Origin: Microbacterium suaedae
Lineage (GTDB): Bacteria; Actinomycetota; Actinomycetes; Actinomycetales; Microbacteriaceae
NCBI RefSeq assembly: GCF_003254645.1
Contig: NZ_PNFD01000001.1
Span: 124,001 to 188,000 of the forward strand
Reading direction: 5' to 3'
DNA: 64,000 bases
The position numbers and the translations under genes are program-made. Under the pieces are notes generated by a model that was not told the DNA's origin, made no database searches, and saw nothing but the letters and a program-made list of their open reading frames with translations. Shown piece by piece: positions 55,885 through 64,000 of the stretch (the stretch's first letter is position 1; the number at the start of each line of letters is the position of its first letter).

Positions 55885-57753
55885 TCACCCCTGCGCGGCC
55901 TGCAGCTGTTCGGCCGCGAGTGACGCGTACACGCCGCCGCGCGCGATGAGCGCGTCGTGCGAACCGGATTCGACGATCTGCCCGTCCTCGATCACGTGGA
56001 TCACATCGGCATCGATCACGGTCGACAGGCGGTGCGCGATCGTGACGGTCGTGCGCCCGCGCGCCGCGGAGTCGATCGCCTCCTGCACGACGCGCTCGCT
56101 CATCGTGTCGAGCGCGCTCGTCGCCTCGTCGAGCAGGAGCACGGGCGGATCCTTCAACAGGACGCGCGCGATCGCGATCCGCTGCTTCTCGCCACCTGAG
56201 AGCCGGTAGCCGCGCTCGCCCGCGATCGTGTCGTATCCGCGCTCGAAGCTCATGATCTTGTCGTGGATGTTCGCCTGCCGGCACGCACGCTCGATCTCGT
56301 CATCGGACGCGTCCGGCTTCGCGTATCGCAGATTGTCGCGGATCGACGCGTGGAACAGATAGGTCTCCTGGCTGACGATGCCGACGTGGTCGATGATCGA
56401 TCCGCTCGCGAGGTCTCGCACATCGCTGCCGGCGAACAGCACCTCTCCCTGGGAGGCCTCGTACATTCTCGGCGTCAGATAGAGCACGGTCGTCTTCCCC
56501 GCTCCGGACGGGCCGACGAATGCAACGTGCTGGCCGGGCTCGGCCGTGAACGAGACGCCGTCGAGTGTGGGAGGCGTGTCGTCCGCCGCGTCCGGATAGC
56601 GGAAGGTCACGTCGCGGAACTCGATCTTCCCGACCGGTCCGGGCGCATCGGCGACGTCGAGCGCATCGGCGCGATCGGCGATCGCCGGCCGCAGATCGAG
56701 GTACTCGAAGATGCGCGCGAACAGCGCCGCGGAGGTCTGCACCTCGAGCGCGACGCGCATCAGGCTCGTCAGCGGCATCATCAGGCGCGTCTGCACGGTC
56801 GTGAAGGCGACGATCGCGCCTGCGGTGATGGATCCGATGTCCCCGACGATGAGGAAGCCCGCCGCGAGATAGATGACTGCGGGAACCGACGACATCAGCA
56901 CCGTCACCACGGCGAAGAACCCCTGGCCGCTCATGGTCTGCCGCACCTGCAGCACGATCTGCCGCGCGTTCTCGTCCGCGTAGCGCGCCGACTCGGCCTT
57001 CTGCCTGTTGAAGGACTTCGACAACAGGATCCCCGAGACGCTCAGCGTCTCCTGCGTGATCGCGGTCAGCTCGCTCAGCGACTCCTGCGTTTCGGAGGCG
57101 ATGCGGGCGCGCACCTGCCCGACGCGACGCTGCACGAGCACGAGGGGCGGCATCACGACGAGGGCGATGATCGTCAGTCGCCAGTCGATCAGCGCCATCG
57201 CAACGATGGAGGCGATGACGGTCACGGTGTTGCCGAGGATGCTGGTGACGGTGCTGGTGAGCACACCCGACACGCCCCCGACGTCGTTCTGCAGGCGCGA
57301 CTGGATCACCCCGGTCTTGGTGCGCGTGAAGAAGCCGAGCTCCATCGACTGCAGGTGATCGAACATGCGGATCCGCAGATCGCCCGTCACGCGATTACCG
57401 ACGCTCGACGTCATCCACGTCTGCACGACCTGCACGGCGGCGCTCGCGACGTAGAGCCCGATCATGAGCGCGACGAGTCCGCCGAGCAGCGCGAGCCGCA
57501 CGTCGCCCGACGCGGGAAACAGGGCCTCATCGAAGACTCTCTGGATCACGAGGGGCGGGACGACACCGAGCGCGGCGCCGAGCACGACGAGCAGCGCCGT
57601 GACGACGATCCTGGCGCGGTACGGACGGAACAGCGCGACGACGCGGGATCCGAGATCGGGCACCTGCGGCGCCTCGGCGTTCTTCCGACGCTGGGCCCTC
57701 TCGTCGATCGGTCGCATCCCCCGCCCTCCGCCCATCGGTCGCACCATGCTCAC
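55885..57753 (-). CDS. ABC exporter, fused membrane and ATPase domains
   Basis: This 622-residue half-transporter of the MDR/lipid-exporter type has an N-terminal arm, six membrane helices (about 45-350) with the coupling segment GFFTRTKTGVIQSRLQNDV, and an ATPase domain. That domain has Walker A GPSGAGKT near 413, Q-loop SQETYLFHASIRDNLRYA, signature LSGGEKQR, Walker B VLLLDEATSALD and AHRLSTV. It is expected to work as a homodimer; the cargo is unknown. It is divergent from the MFS gene over 178 bases, so the two efflux pumps may be controlled together. Confidence 0.9.
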   Translation of the reverse strand: MSMVRPMGGGRGMRPIDERAQRRKNAEAPQVPDLGSRVVALFRPYRARIVVTALLVVLGAALGVVPPLVIQRVFDEALFPASGDVRLALLGGLVALMIGLYVASAAVQVVQTWMTSSVGNRVTGDLRIRMFDHLQSMELGFFTRTKTGVIQSRLQNDVGGVSGVLTSTVTSILGNTVTVIASIVAMALIDWRLTIIALVVMPPLVLVQRRVGQVRARIASETQESLSELTAITQETLSVSGILLSKSFNRQKAESARYADENARQIVLQVRQTMSGQGFFAVVTVLMSSVPAVIYLAAGFLIVGDIGSITAGAIVAFTTVQTRLMMPLTSLMRVALEVQTSAALFARIFEYLDLRPAIADRADALDVADAPGPVGKIEFRDVTFRYPDAADDTPPTLDGVSFTAEPGQHVAFVGPSGAGKTTVLYLTPRMYEASQGEVLFAGSDVRDLASGSIIDHVGIVSQETYLFHASIRDNLRYAKPDASDDEIERACRQANIHDKIMSFERGYDTIAGERGYRLSGGEKQRIAIARVLLKDPPVLLLDEATSALDTMSERVVQEAIDSAARGRTTVTIAHRLSTVIDADVIHVIEDGQIVESGSHDALIARGGVYASLAAEQLQAAQG

Positions 57754-57859
57754 GGGTCGAGCTTATTGCCCGCCCGGTGTCCCGGCGCCGGGTGATCGTC
57801 GGGTGAAATCTTGCGCGGATGGGGAATGTCACGCGAGAGCCCGCGGTTAAACTGGAACG

Positions 57860-57901
57860 CTGCCTGCGAGGGGTCTTCCGACTGCCCCTGGCCCGAGGCA
57901 G
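57860..57901 (+). promoter_or_regulatory. Structured leader upstream of the MFS efflux gene
   Basis: Within the 72 bases before the TTG start, CTGCCT (57860-57865) pairs with AGGCAG (57896-57901), and GGGG (57870-57873) pairs with CCCC (57885-57888) inside it. A possible TAAACT -10 element lies just upstream at about 57848-57853. The arrangement suggests a folded 5' leader, but it matches no riboswitch class I know. Confidence 0.35.
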
Positions 57902-57931
57902 ATTCACCCTCCTCCCGGGAGTTCGCTTCTC

Positions 57932-59410
57932 TTGACGACAGATACCGCCACCGTGCGCACGCAGCCCGCGCACGACACCATCGATCCCGCCGGCATGCGC
58001 GTGATCTGGCTGCTCCTCATCGCCGCATTCGTCGCGATCCTCAACGAGACGACGATGGCGATCGCGATCCCCGAGCTCAACGCGACGCTCGGGATCCCGC
58101 CCGAGCAGGGCCAGTGGCTCACGAGCGCCTTCATGCTCACGATGGCGGTCGTCATTCCGACGACCGGCTTCCTCCTGCAGCGTTTCACCACGCGGCAGGT
58201 GTTCCTCGCCGCAATCATCTCGTTCGCGCTCGGCACGGCCATCTGCCTCGTCGCGCCGGGCTTCGGGTTCCTCCTCATCGGCCGCATCGTGCAGGCCGCC
58301 GGAACCGGCATCATGATGCCGCTCCTCATGACGACGATGATGAACGTCGTTCCGGCTCATTCGCGTGGCCGCATGATGGGCCGCGTCGGTCTGGTCATCT
58401 CGCTCGCACCTGCTCTCGGGCCGACACTCTCGGGTGTCATCCTCGACAATCTCGGCTGGCGCTGGATCTTCGGCATCATCCTCCCCATCGCCCTCGTCGC
58501 CATGACCCTCGGTGCGAAGTGGATGACGAACCTCGGCGAGACGACGCAGGCACCGATCGACGTGCTGTCGATTCTGCTCTCGGCGCCCGCCTTCGGCGGC
58601 ATCGTGTTCGGCCTGAGCCAGCTCGGTGGCGGACACGGCGGCGGGTCGAGCGACTCGAGCGCAACGCCGTGGCTGGTGCTCGCAGGTGGCGTCGTCTTCC
58701 TCGGTTTCTTCGTCTGGCGACAGCTCGTCCTGCAGAGGAAGAGCGAGGCGCTCCTGGACCTGCGCGTGTTCGCCTCGCGCAACTTCGTCGTCGCCGTCAT
58801 CATGATGGCGGTCGTGGCGCTGGCCATGTTCGGAACCTTCTCGCTCCTGCCGCTGTATCTGCAGGATGTCGCGGAGCTCGCGCCGACGCAGGCGGGCCTC
58901 GTCCTGCTTCCCGGAGCGGTCCTCATGGGGCTCCTCGGGCCCGTGATGGGACGTATCTACGACGCGCGCGGCCCGAAGACGCTGCTCGTCCCCGGGACGA
59001 TCATGATCGCGGCGGCGTTGTTCACCTACGCGACCGTGAGCCCGGCGACGCCGACGTGGTTCCTCGTCGTCGTGCAGATCGTGATGTCGCTCGGCCTCGC
59101 GAGCTCTTTCACGCCGCTGTTCTCGGCCTCGCTCGGATCCCTTCCGCGGCGCCTGTACTCGCACGGATCCGCCGCGCTCAACACGCTGCAGCAGGTCGGA
59201 GGCGCGGCGGGAACCGCCGTCCTGATCGCGATCTACTCCTCCTTCCTGCACGAGGGAGAGGCGCAGGGGCTGGCGACTCCTGAGGCCGGCACGCCGGGCG
59301 CGCACGCCGCGTTCTTCACGGCCGCATGCATCGCACTCGTGCCGGTTGTGCTGTCGTTCTTCGTCCGCAAGCCGGAGGAGTCGGAGGCCGGCGCCCCCGC
59401 CGCCCACTGA
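57932..59410 (+). CDS. DHA2-family MFS multidrug efflux transporter
   Basis: This 492-residue polytopic protein has about 14 predicted helices, the size and layout of the EmrB/QacA group. Motif C-type sequence (LAPALGPTLSGVIL, about 154-167) and motif A-type LLQRFTTRQVFLAAI (about 82-96) are visible. It probably expels drugs or toxic metabolites with protons. The start is TTG at 57932, with a GGGAG site about 10 bases upstream; this rare start may keep expression low. It is followed by a clear terminator. Confidence 0.88.
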   Translation: MTTDTATVRTQPAHDTIDPAGMRVIWLLLIAAFVAILNETTMAIAIPELNATLGIPPEQGQWLTSAFMLTMAVVIPTTGFLLQRFTTRQVFLAAIISFALGTAICLVAPGFGFLLIGRIVQAAGTGIMMPLLMTTMMNVVPAHSRGRMMGRVGLVISLAPALGPTLSGVILDNLGWRWIFGIILPIALVAMTLGAKWMTNLGETTQAPIDVLSILLSAPAFGGIVFGLSQLGGGHGGGSSDSSATPWLVLAGGVVFLGFFVWRQLVLQRKSEALLDLRVFASRNFVVAVIMMAVVALAMFGTFSLLPLYLQDVAELAPTQAGLVLLPGAVLMGLLGPVMGRIYDARGPKTLLVPGTIMIAAALFTYATVSPATPTWFLVVVQIVMSLGLASSFTPLFSASLGSLPRRLYSHGSAALNTLQQVGGAAGTAVLIAIYSSFLHEGEAQGLATPEAGTPGAHAAFFTAACIALVPVVLSFFVRKPEESEAGAPAAH

Positions 59411-59424
59411 CCCGCCGCAATCGA

Positions 59425-59453
59425 GCCCGCCGCACCTTCGAGGTGCGGCGGGC
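59425..59453 (+). terminator. Intrinsic-type terminator after the MFS gene
   Basis: A perfect 13-bp stem GCCCGCCGCACCT/AGGTGCGGCGGGC has the stable TCG loop and is followed by TTCTGCGTTC. It lies 14 bases after the MFS stop. Confidence 0.8.
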
Positions 59454-59526
59454 TTCTGCGTTCGTGGGGACGAGGCCTGCTCGGGTTGGTTGGCGAGTCG
59501 TCGCGGCATGCTGCGCAGACGGGCGA

Positions 59527-59554
59527 TTGACAGCGACAAAGATTGTGATACGTT
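59527..59554 (+). promoter_or_regulatory. Promoter of the DUF624/LplABC sugar operon
   Basis: TTGACA (59527-59532), a 16-base spacer and TACGTT (59549-59554) form a good sigma-70-type promoter. It stands ahead of the DUF624 gene and is followed at once by a LacI-type operator. The surrounding bases are noticeably AT-richer than the coding DNA. Confidence 0.6.
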
Positions 59555-59560
59555 TCAGTC

Positions 59561-59576
59561 TGGGAAACCGCTTACC
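59561..59576 (+). promoter_or_regulatory. LacI-family operator-like site
   Basis: TGGGAAACCGCTTACC has the GAAAnCGnTTnC form of LacI/GalR-family operators and overlaps the expected transcription start. It probably binds a sugar-responsive repressor encoded outside the window. Confidence 0.5.
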
Positions 59577-59638
59577 GACAGGGATGTCCGGCATTCCCGG
59601 CGACGACGCCGTCGCGCTCGATATCAATGGAGATCTCA

Positions 59639-60268
59639 ATGGGCGATACCACTGCGCACCCCACATGGGCGCTGCGAGCTCACGCCGCATGCGAGTGGGT
59701 GCTCTGGGTTGTGACGATGAATGCTCTCTGGTGGGTGTTCACCCTCGCGGGCGCCGTCGTGTTCGGCATGGCCCCCGCGACAATCGCGGCAGCCACGCTC
59801 ACGCGACGCCAGCTTCGTGGCGAGAAGGTCCGCGCACTCCCCGAGTTCGCGGCCGCGTGGCGGCGCGAGTTCCTCCGCGCGAACGGCGTCCTCCTCCCGC
59901 TCATCCTCGTCGGCTCCGCGCTTGGGGCGACGGCGTCGACGTCGCTGTCCCTCGGGGAGAACGGGCTGGCGACGGCATCGATCGCCGCGGGAATCGTCGT
60001 GGCCGCGGTCGTCCACATCGTCGTCCCGATGTACGTGTCGTATGAGCTTCCGCTGGGCGCCTACCTCACGACCGCCATGCGCTGGGGCGCAGCGAATCTC
60101 CCGCACGTCTTCGTCGCGCTGGCTGGCACCGTCCTCGTCGTCGGATCGAGCCTCGCACTCCCCGGGATCATCCCCTTCCTCTCGGTCGGCGCGATCGTCG
60201 TCATCGACACCGCCCTCGGCTGCGCATTCTTCCACGCCAACGAGCGCGCGCTCGCCGAGGCCCCCTGA
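59639..60268 (+). CDS. DUF624 (YesL-like) membrane protein
   Basis: This 209-residue membrane protein of the DUF624 family has about five helices; MNALWWVFTLAGAVVFGMAPATIA (about 24-47) is the family signature region. Members lie at the head of LplABC-type sugar transporter operons in Firmicutes and Actinobacteria (YesL next to yesOPQ in Bacillus subtilis), with unknown function. The ATG at 59639 is chosen because GGAG lies 6 bases upstream; the ATG at 59627 has no such site. It is followed by the binding-protein gene after 38 bases. Confidence 0.78.
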   Translation: MGDTTAHPTWALRAHAACEWVLWVVTMNALWWVFTLAGAVVFGMAPATIAAATLTRRQLRGEKVRALPEFAAAWRREFLRANGVLLPLILVGSALGATASTSLSLGENGLATASIAAGIVVAAVVHIVVPMYVSYELPLGAYLTTAMRWGAANLPHVFVALAGTVLVVGSSLALPGIIPFLSVGAIVVIDTALGCAFFHANERALAEAP

Positions 60269-60306
60269 CCCTTCACCTCACCCACCACGAGAACACAGGA
60301 GTTCCC

Positions 60307-61833
60307 ATGATGAACAAGAAGGCGCGCCTCGGCGCGGTGGCAGGAATCGCCGCGACGGCGGTCACGCTCGCCGGCTGCGGCGGTGGCTCCGATGCCGCAA
60401 CCGGCCCTCTCGAGTCGCTGACGATCCAGGCGCCGTACCTCAGCACGAACTCGCCCCAGGAGGGCAACGACATCGAGGCGGCGCTCGAGGAGCAGATCGG
60501 CATCGATCTCGACATCACCTGGGTTCCCAATTCCTCGTACGAGGATCGGACCAACATCACGCTCGCCGGTGACGATATTCCGGACGTCATGGTCATCCAG
60601 GGCAAGACCCCTGGGTTCGTCCGCAACGCCGAAGCCGGTGCGTTCTGGGATCTGACCGACGAGCTCGGCGAGTACGAGAACCTGGCGACGACGTTCCCGG
60701 AAACCGAGGCGGCGGCAAGCGTCAACGGCGCCGTCTACGGCGTCTTCCGCGCACGAGACCTCATGCGCGCGACAGCGATCGTCCGAAAGGACTGGCTCGA
60801 GAACCTCGGGCTCGATGCGCCCGAGAGCGTCGACGATCTCTACGAGGTCGCGAAGGCGTTCACCGAGGATGACCCCGACGGGAACGGCGAGGACGACACC
60901 TACGGCCTCATCATCCCGAAGTGGCCCGGCGCAATCGGATCCAACAGCCCGTACGACGTGATCGAGACCTGGTTCGGCGCGGGAAACAAGTGGACCGAGC
61001 GCGACGGCCAGCTCGTGCCGAACTTCACCACCCCCGAGTGGCTTGAGGCAGTCGAGTACGAGAAGAAGCTCGTTGACGAAGGACTCGTGAACGCCGACTT
61101 CGCGACGTTCGATTCGGCCGAATGGAACGAGCCGTTCCTGAACGGCGAGGGCGGCATCATCGTGGATGTGCATTCGCGCGCCGGACAGATCATGGGCCTC
61201 CTCAAGGAATCGGATCCCGACGGTTTCGGCGACCTCGTCGACATCACCGGCAACCTCGCAGGCCCCGACGGCGAACTGCACGCGCATCCGACAGATGGCT
61301 ACAGCGGGTTCCTGGCGATCCCGAAGGCCCGCGTGCAGACGCAGGAGCAGCTGCACGAGGTCCTCGCCGTGCTGAACGACCTCAACTCCCCCGAGGTCGG
61401 CAAGCTCCTCAACAACGGCATCGAAGGCGTGACCTACGAGCTCGACGGCGAACTCGCCGTTGCGATCGACGACGCACCGCAGCAGCTGAAGGACGACGTC
61501 GGCTCCTATGCACAGCTCGGCACGAACGTGACGGGCTTCCAGGGCTACCGCCCCAAGCAGGCGAGCGAGCCCGAACAGGAGCTCTACGACAAGCGCCTGG
61601 CGATTGAGGAGCACGACACCGAATACGCCGAGTACAACGCGGCAGCCGCGTACGTGTCGGATACGTACGTTTCCAAGGGAGCGCAGCTCGACATCATCGT
61701 CTCCGACGCGCGGCTCAAGTACATCGCGGGTCAGATCTCGCGCGAAGATCTCGAGCAGGAGATCGAGCGCTGGCGCGCCGAGGGCGGCGACACGATCATC
61801 CAGGAGATCAACGACCTCGCCGACGGCGAGTGA
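60307..61833 (+). CDS. Extracellular sugar-binding lipoprotein (LplA-like)
   Basis: This 508-residue lipoprotein has a signal peptide with lipobox LAGC (Cys24) and a cluster D-type carbohydrate-binding protein. Typical segments are DIPDVMVIQGKTPGFVRNAE, VYGVFRARDLMRATAIVRKDWLENLGL and a calcium-site-like DDPDGNGEDDTYGLI at about 188-202. The ligand is probably an oligosaccharide, perhaps pectin- or uronate-derived given the DUF1961 gene downstream. It has an AGGAG ribosome-binding site 5 bases before the ATG. Followed by a strong hairpin. Confidence 0.88.
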   Translation: MMNKKARLGAVAGIAATAVTLAGCGGGSDAATGPLESLTIQAPYLSTNSPQEGNDIEAALEEQIGIDLDITWVPNSSYEDRTNITLAGDDIPDVMVIQGKTPGFVRNAEAGAFWDLTDELGEYENLATTFPETEAAASVNGAVYGVFRARDLMRATAIVRKDWLENLGLDAPESVDDLYEVAKAFTEDDPDGNGEDDTYGLIIPKWPGAIGSNSPYDVIETWFGAGNKWTERDGQLVPNFTTPEWLEAVEYEKKLVDEGLVNADFATFDSAEWNEPFLNGEGGIIVDVHSRAGQIMGLLKESDPDGFGDLVDITGNLAGPDGELHAHPTDGYSGFLAIPKARVQTQEQLHEVLAVLNDLNSPEVGKLLNNGIEGVTYELDGELAVAIDDAPQQLKDDVGSYAQLGTNVTGFQGYRPKQASEPEQELYDKRLAIEEHDTEYAEYNAAAAYVSDTYVSKGAQLDIIVSDARLKYIAGQISREDLEQEIERWRAEGGDTIIQEINDLADGE

Positions 61834-61851
61834 CCACCTCCGTCTGACGCC

Positions 61852-61879
61852 GGGGCGGGCGGCTCACACCGCCCGCCCC
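61852..61879 (+). terminator. Intercistronic hairpin after the sugar-binding protein gene
   Basis: A perfect 11-bp stem GGGGCGGGCGG/CCGCCCGCCCC has a 6-base loop, between the binding-protein stop and the first permease start. No T-run follows. It probably reduces transcription or stabilises the upstream mRNA so that more binding protein than permease is made. Confidence 0.6.
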
Positions 61880-61899
61880 GCACACCGACAGGATCACCC

Positions 61900-62880
61900 A
61901 TGGCCACCGTGCTCACTACGCCGCCCTTGCAGTCCGAGAAAACCGAGACCCTCGTCGTGCCCCCGCGCCGCCGGCGCTCGGGGATCCGCGTACACGTCAC
62001 GCGCTTCAAGTGGCTGTATCTCCTCCTGCTGCCCGGCATCATCTACTTTGCCGTCTTCCGCTACGCGCCGATGTTCGGCGCCGTGATCGCGTTCAAGGAC
62101 TTCGTTCCCTTCCTCGGCGTCTGGGACAGCCCCTGGGTCGGGTTCGCACACTTCGCCGACTTCTTCGCGAGCCCCGACTTCCCCCGGCTTCTCGCCAACA
62201 CCCTCATCCTCGCCCTGCTGAGCCTCACGATCGCATTCCCCCTCACGATCGTGATGGCCCTGCTGCTCAACGAGCTGCGCCTCAATCTCCTCAAGCGCAC
62301 CGTCCAGACGCTCATCTACGTGCCGCATTTCCTGTCTTGGACGGTCGTGGCATCGCTCACGTACCTGCTCTTCGCCCTGGACACCGGCCCCCTCTTCCAC
62401 TTCATCAACACCGTGCTCGGCACGGACATCGACTTCCTCGCGGACCCCGGCTGGTTCCGCCCGATCATCGTGTTGCAGGAGATCTGGAAGAACACGGGCT
62501 GGGGAACGATCATCTTCCTCGCGGCATTGGCGGGAGTCGATCAGGAGCAGTATGAGGCGGCGATCATCGACGGGGCCGGACGCTTTCGCCGCGTCTGGAA
62601 CATCACTCTCCCCGCGATCCGACCGACGATCATCGTCATGCTGATCCTGCAGATGGGCCAAGTCCTCAACACGGGATTCGAACAGATCTACCTCATGACC
62701 AACTCCCTCAACCGCGAGGTCGCCGACGTCTTCGACACCTTCGTGTACTTCATGGGCATCACGCAGGGCTCGTACTCGTACAGCACCGCGGTCGGCCTCT
62801 TCAAGGCCCTCGTCGGCGTCGTACTCATCTTCGGTGCCAACTGGTTGTCGCGCCGATTCAACCAGGAGGGGATCTTCTGA
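61900..62880 (+). CDS. Sugar ABC transporter permease (LplB-like)
   Basis: This 326-residue permease has six helices, beginning FKWLYLLLLPGIIYFAVFRYAPMFG (about 30-54), which is characteristic of LplB. The EAA motif is EQYEAAIIDGAGRFRRVWNI (about 215-234). It requires an ATPase such as MsiK from elsewhere, because none is encoded in the visible part of the operon. Its stop overlaps the next start (TGATG). Confidence 0.92.
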   Translation: MATVLTTPPLQSEKTETLVVPPRRRRSGIRVHVTRFKWLYLLLLPGIIYFAVFRYAPMFGAVIAFKDFVPFLGVWDSPWVGFAHFADFFASPDFPRLLANTLILALLSLTIAFPLTIVMALLLNELRLNLLKRTVQTLIYVPHFLSWTVVASLTYLLFALDTGPLFHFINTVLGTDIDFLADPGWFRPIIVLQEIWKNTGWGTIIFLAALAGVDQEQYEAAIIDGAGRFRRVWNITLPAIRPTIIVMLILQMGQVLNTGFEQIYLMTNSLNREVADVFDTFVYFMGITQGSYSYSTAVGLFKALVGVVLIFGANWLSRRFNQEGIF

Positions 62881-63761
62881 TGGCGCGCTCCGCCTACCGA
62901 TTCAACACGCGTGCCGGCAAGGTCTTCGACGTCGTCAACGTCATCGTCCTCATCGCCGTCGGCGTCATCGCCCTGATCCCGTTCGTCTATGTTCTCGCCG
63001 GCTCGTTCGCGACCGAGGCCGAGATCGCGACGCGTCCGTTCTTCATCTGGCCCGAGACCTGGAGTCTCCGAGCCTACGATTCGATCCTCACGAGCCCGGC
63101 ATTCCTCCGCGCGCTCGTCACCACGATCATCGTCACGGCCGTGGGAACCGCTGTCCAGCTCCTGCTCACCGCCTCGATGGCGTATCCCCTGTCGAAGCAG
63201 AATCTGCCGGGGCGCCGCCTCATCCTGTCGCTCGTCGTGTTCACCCTGGTGTTCTCCGGCGGCATGATCCCCACCTTCCTCGTCGTGAAGGATCTCGGGC
63301 TGCTCAACTCCTACTGGGCCCTCATCCTGCCCCTCGCGATCAATCCCTTCAGCCTCATCATCATCAAGAACTTCTTCCAGCAGCTCCCCAACGAGCTCGA
63401 AGAGTCGGCGATGATCGACGGAGCCAACGAGATGCGCACCCTCTGGAGCGTGATCCTGCCGCTGTCGAAGCCCGTCCTCGCGACGTTCGCTCTGTTCTAT
63501 GCGGTCGGCATCTGGAATGACTTCATGTCACCGCTGCTGTATCTCACCGACAATTCGATGTGGACGCTGCAGATGTTCCTGCGCCAGGTCACGAGCGCCA
63601 CGGATCTCTCGGTCCTGGAAGACAACCCAGGAGAGATCCCCCCGGCAGAAGGCATCAAGTTCGCCGTGATCATCGTGGCGACGCTTCCGATCCTGCTGTT
63701 CTACCCGTTCCTCCAGAAGCACTTCGCCAAGGGCATGCTGATCGGATCCGTGAAGGGATGA
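62880..63761 (+). CDS. Sugar ABC transporter permease (LplC-like)
   Basis: This 293-residue permease, partner of the LplB-like subunit, has six helices. It has FDVVNVIVLIAVGVIALIPF at the start and an EAA loop ELEESAMIDGANEMRTLWSV (about 176-195). The C-terminal LLFYPFLQKHFAKGMLIGSV is typical of the family. It is translated from an ATG that overlaps the previous stop by one base. Confidence 0.92.
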   Translation: MARSAYRFNTRAGKVFDVVNVIVLIAVGVIALIPFVYVLAGSFATEAEIATRPFFIWPETWSLRAYDSILTSPAFLRALVTTIIVTAVGTAVQLLLTASMAYPLSKQNLPGRRLILSLVVFTLVFSGGMIPTFLVVKDLGLLNSYWALILPLAINPFSLIIIKNFFQQLPNELEESAMIDGANEMRTLWSVILPLSKPVLATFALFYAVGIWNDFMSPLLYLTDNSMWTLQMFLRQVTSATDLSVLEDNPGEIPPAEGIKFAVIIVATLPILLFYPFLQKHFAKGMLIGSVKG

Positions 63762-63763
63762 CG

Positions 63764-64000
63764 ATGGAGACTCTCGTATACCGTAATCCGCTCGCATCGC
63801 CCGACGACGTCGCCGACTGGATCGGCGAGGGCCCCGTCGGCGCGTCCGCCGCCGACGGCGCGCTCGAACTCGCCTCGACGGGCGGGACGGACGACCATTT
63901 CACCTTCTGGTGTCCGGAGGAGTTCGGCGACCGGATCCGCGTCACGTGGGAGTTCTCCCCCGTCTCGGAGCCCGGCCTCGCGATGCTCTTCTTCGGCGCA
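63764..64000 (+). CDS. DUF1961 (YesU-like) protein, N-terminal part (partial)
   Basis: The first 79 residues are complete in frame to the window end: TLVYRNPLASPDDVADWIGEG at about 3-23, then FTFWCPEEFGDRIRVTWEFSP and ending GLAMLFFGA. This matches the start of the DUF1961 family, whose best-known member YesU lies in the B. subtilis rhamnogalacturonan cluster. It looks like a concanavalin-like beta-sandwich that could act on or bind a polysaccharide. It follows the permease by 2 bases and so belongs to the operon. Confidence 0.68.
   Translation, partial: METLVYRNPLASPDDVADWIGEGPVGASAADGALELASTGGTDDHFTFWCPEEFGDRIRVTWEFSPVSEPGLAMLFFGA

Overview
The window is a high-GC, gene-dense chromosome segment of an actinobacterium. 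Gene content and order point to the Microbacteriaceae, probably Microbacterium or a close relative: AdnAB instead of RecBCD, DUF3107/DUF3117 proteins, an actinobacterial DapD, many GTG starts, and many 1-4 base start/stop overlaps. From memory, two blocks keep the order seen in Mycobacterium tuberculosis: 1-14.9 kb resembles Rv3195-Rv3211, and 18.4-23.4 kb resembles the mrp/tatB region around Rv1220c-Rv1234. No rRNA, tRNA, CRISPR array, prophage or transposase was seen.

Layout. 1-12 kb: end of a DUF2342 metalloprotease, an orphan cyclodehydratase-like protein, then leftward uvrD2, nudC, adnB and adnA (DNA repair helicases and nucleases) interrupted by a rightward phosphotransferase-like pseudokinase. 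12-16.9 kb: small DUF3107 and membrane proteins, a ferritin-fold protein, a DEAD-box RNA helicase, a PHP phosphoesterase and an EEP-family phosphatase/nuclease. 16.9-23.4 kb: aminopeptidase P, a stress-type membrane protein, a MgtE_N/CBS protein, DUF1003, Mrp, TatB, an O-methyltransferase and DUF3117. 23.5-32.8 kb: a PIG-V-like membrane glycosyltransferase, the lysine genes dapE, dapD and dapC, citrate synthase, ferredoxin, TypA/BipA and small membrane proteins. 32.8-38.1 kb: an oligopeptide ABC transporter operon whose substrate-binding protein is circularly permuted. 38.3-42.4 kb: CPBP protease, an AbiEi/nuclease-like protein, two NUDIX and two GNAT genes, with copies of a 57-bp palindromic element between them. 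42.4-47 kb: gcvT-gcvH-gcvP under a tandem glycine riboswitch. 47-50.1 kb: thiM-thiE-thiD/tenA under a TPP riboswitch. 50.2-55.9 kb: NAD operon nadA-nadB-nadC-nadS-nrtR. 55.9-59.4 kb: an ABC exporter and a DHA2-type MFS efflux pump. 59.5-64 kb: a DUF624/LplABC-type sugar uptake operon ending in a DUF1961 (YesU-like) gene cut by the window edge.

The most unusual observations are these. (1) In the oligopeptide-binding lipoprotein, the segment that is normally C-terminal follows the lipobox and the normally N-terminal segment comes last, all in one frame and at full length. (2) Palindromic elements sit inside essential-type enzymes without breaking the frame: a 57-bp element in gcvP, which also has three intergenic copies within 5 kb, and an 80-bp element with perfect 20-bp inverted repeats in nadB. 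A third insertion, carrying a short palindrome, lies in the neighbouring cysteine desulfurase. These resemble in principle the Rickettsia palindromic elements. (3) A kinase-fold protein that has lost its catalytic loop sits next to adnB.
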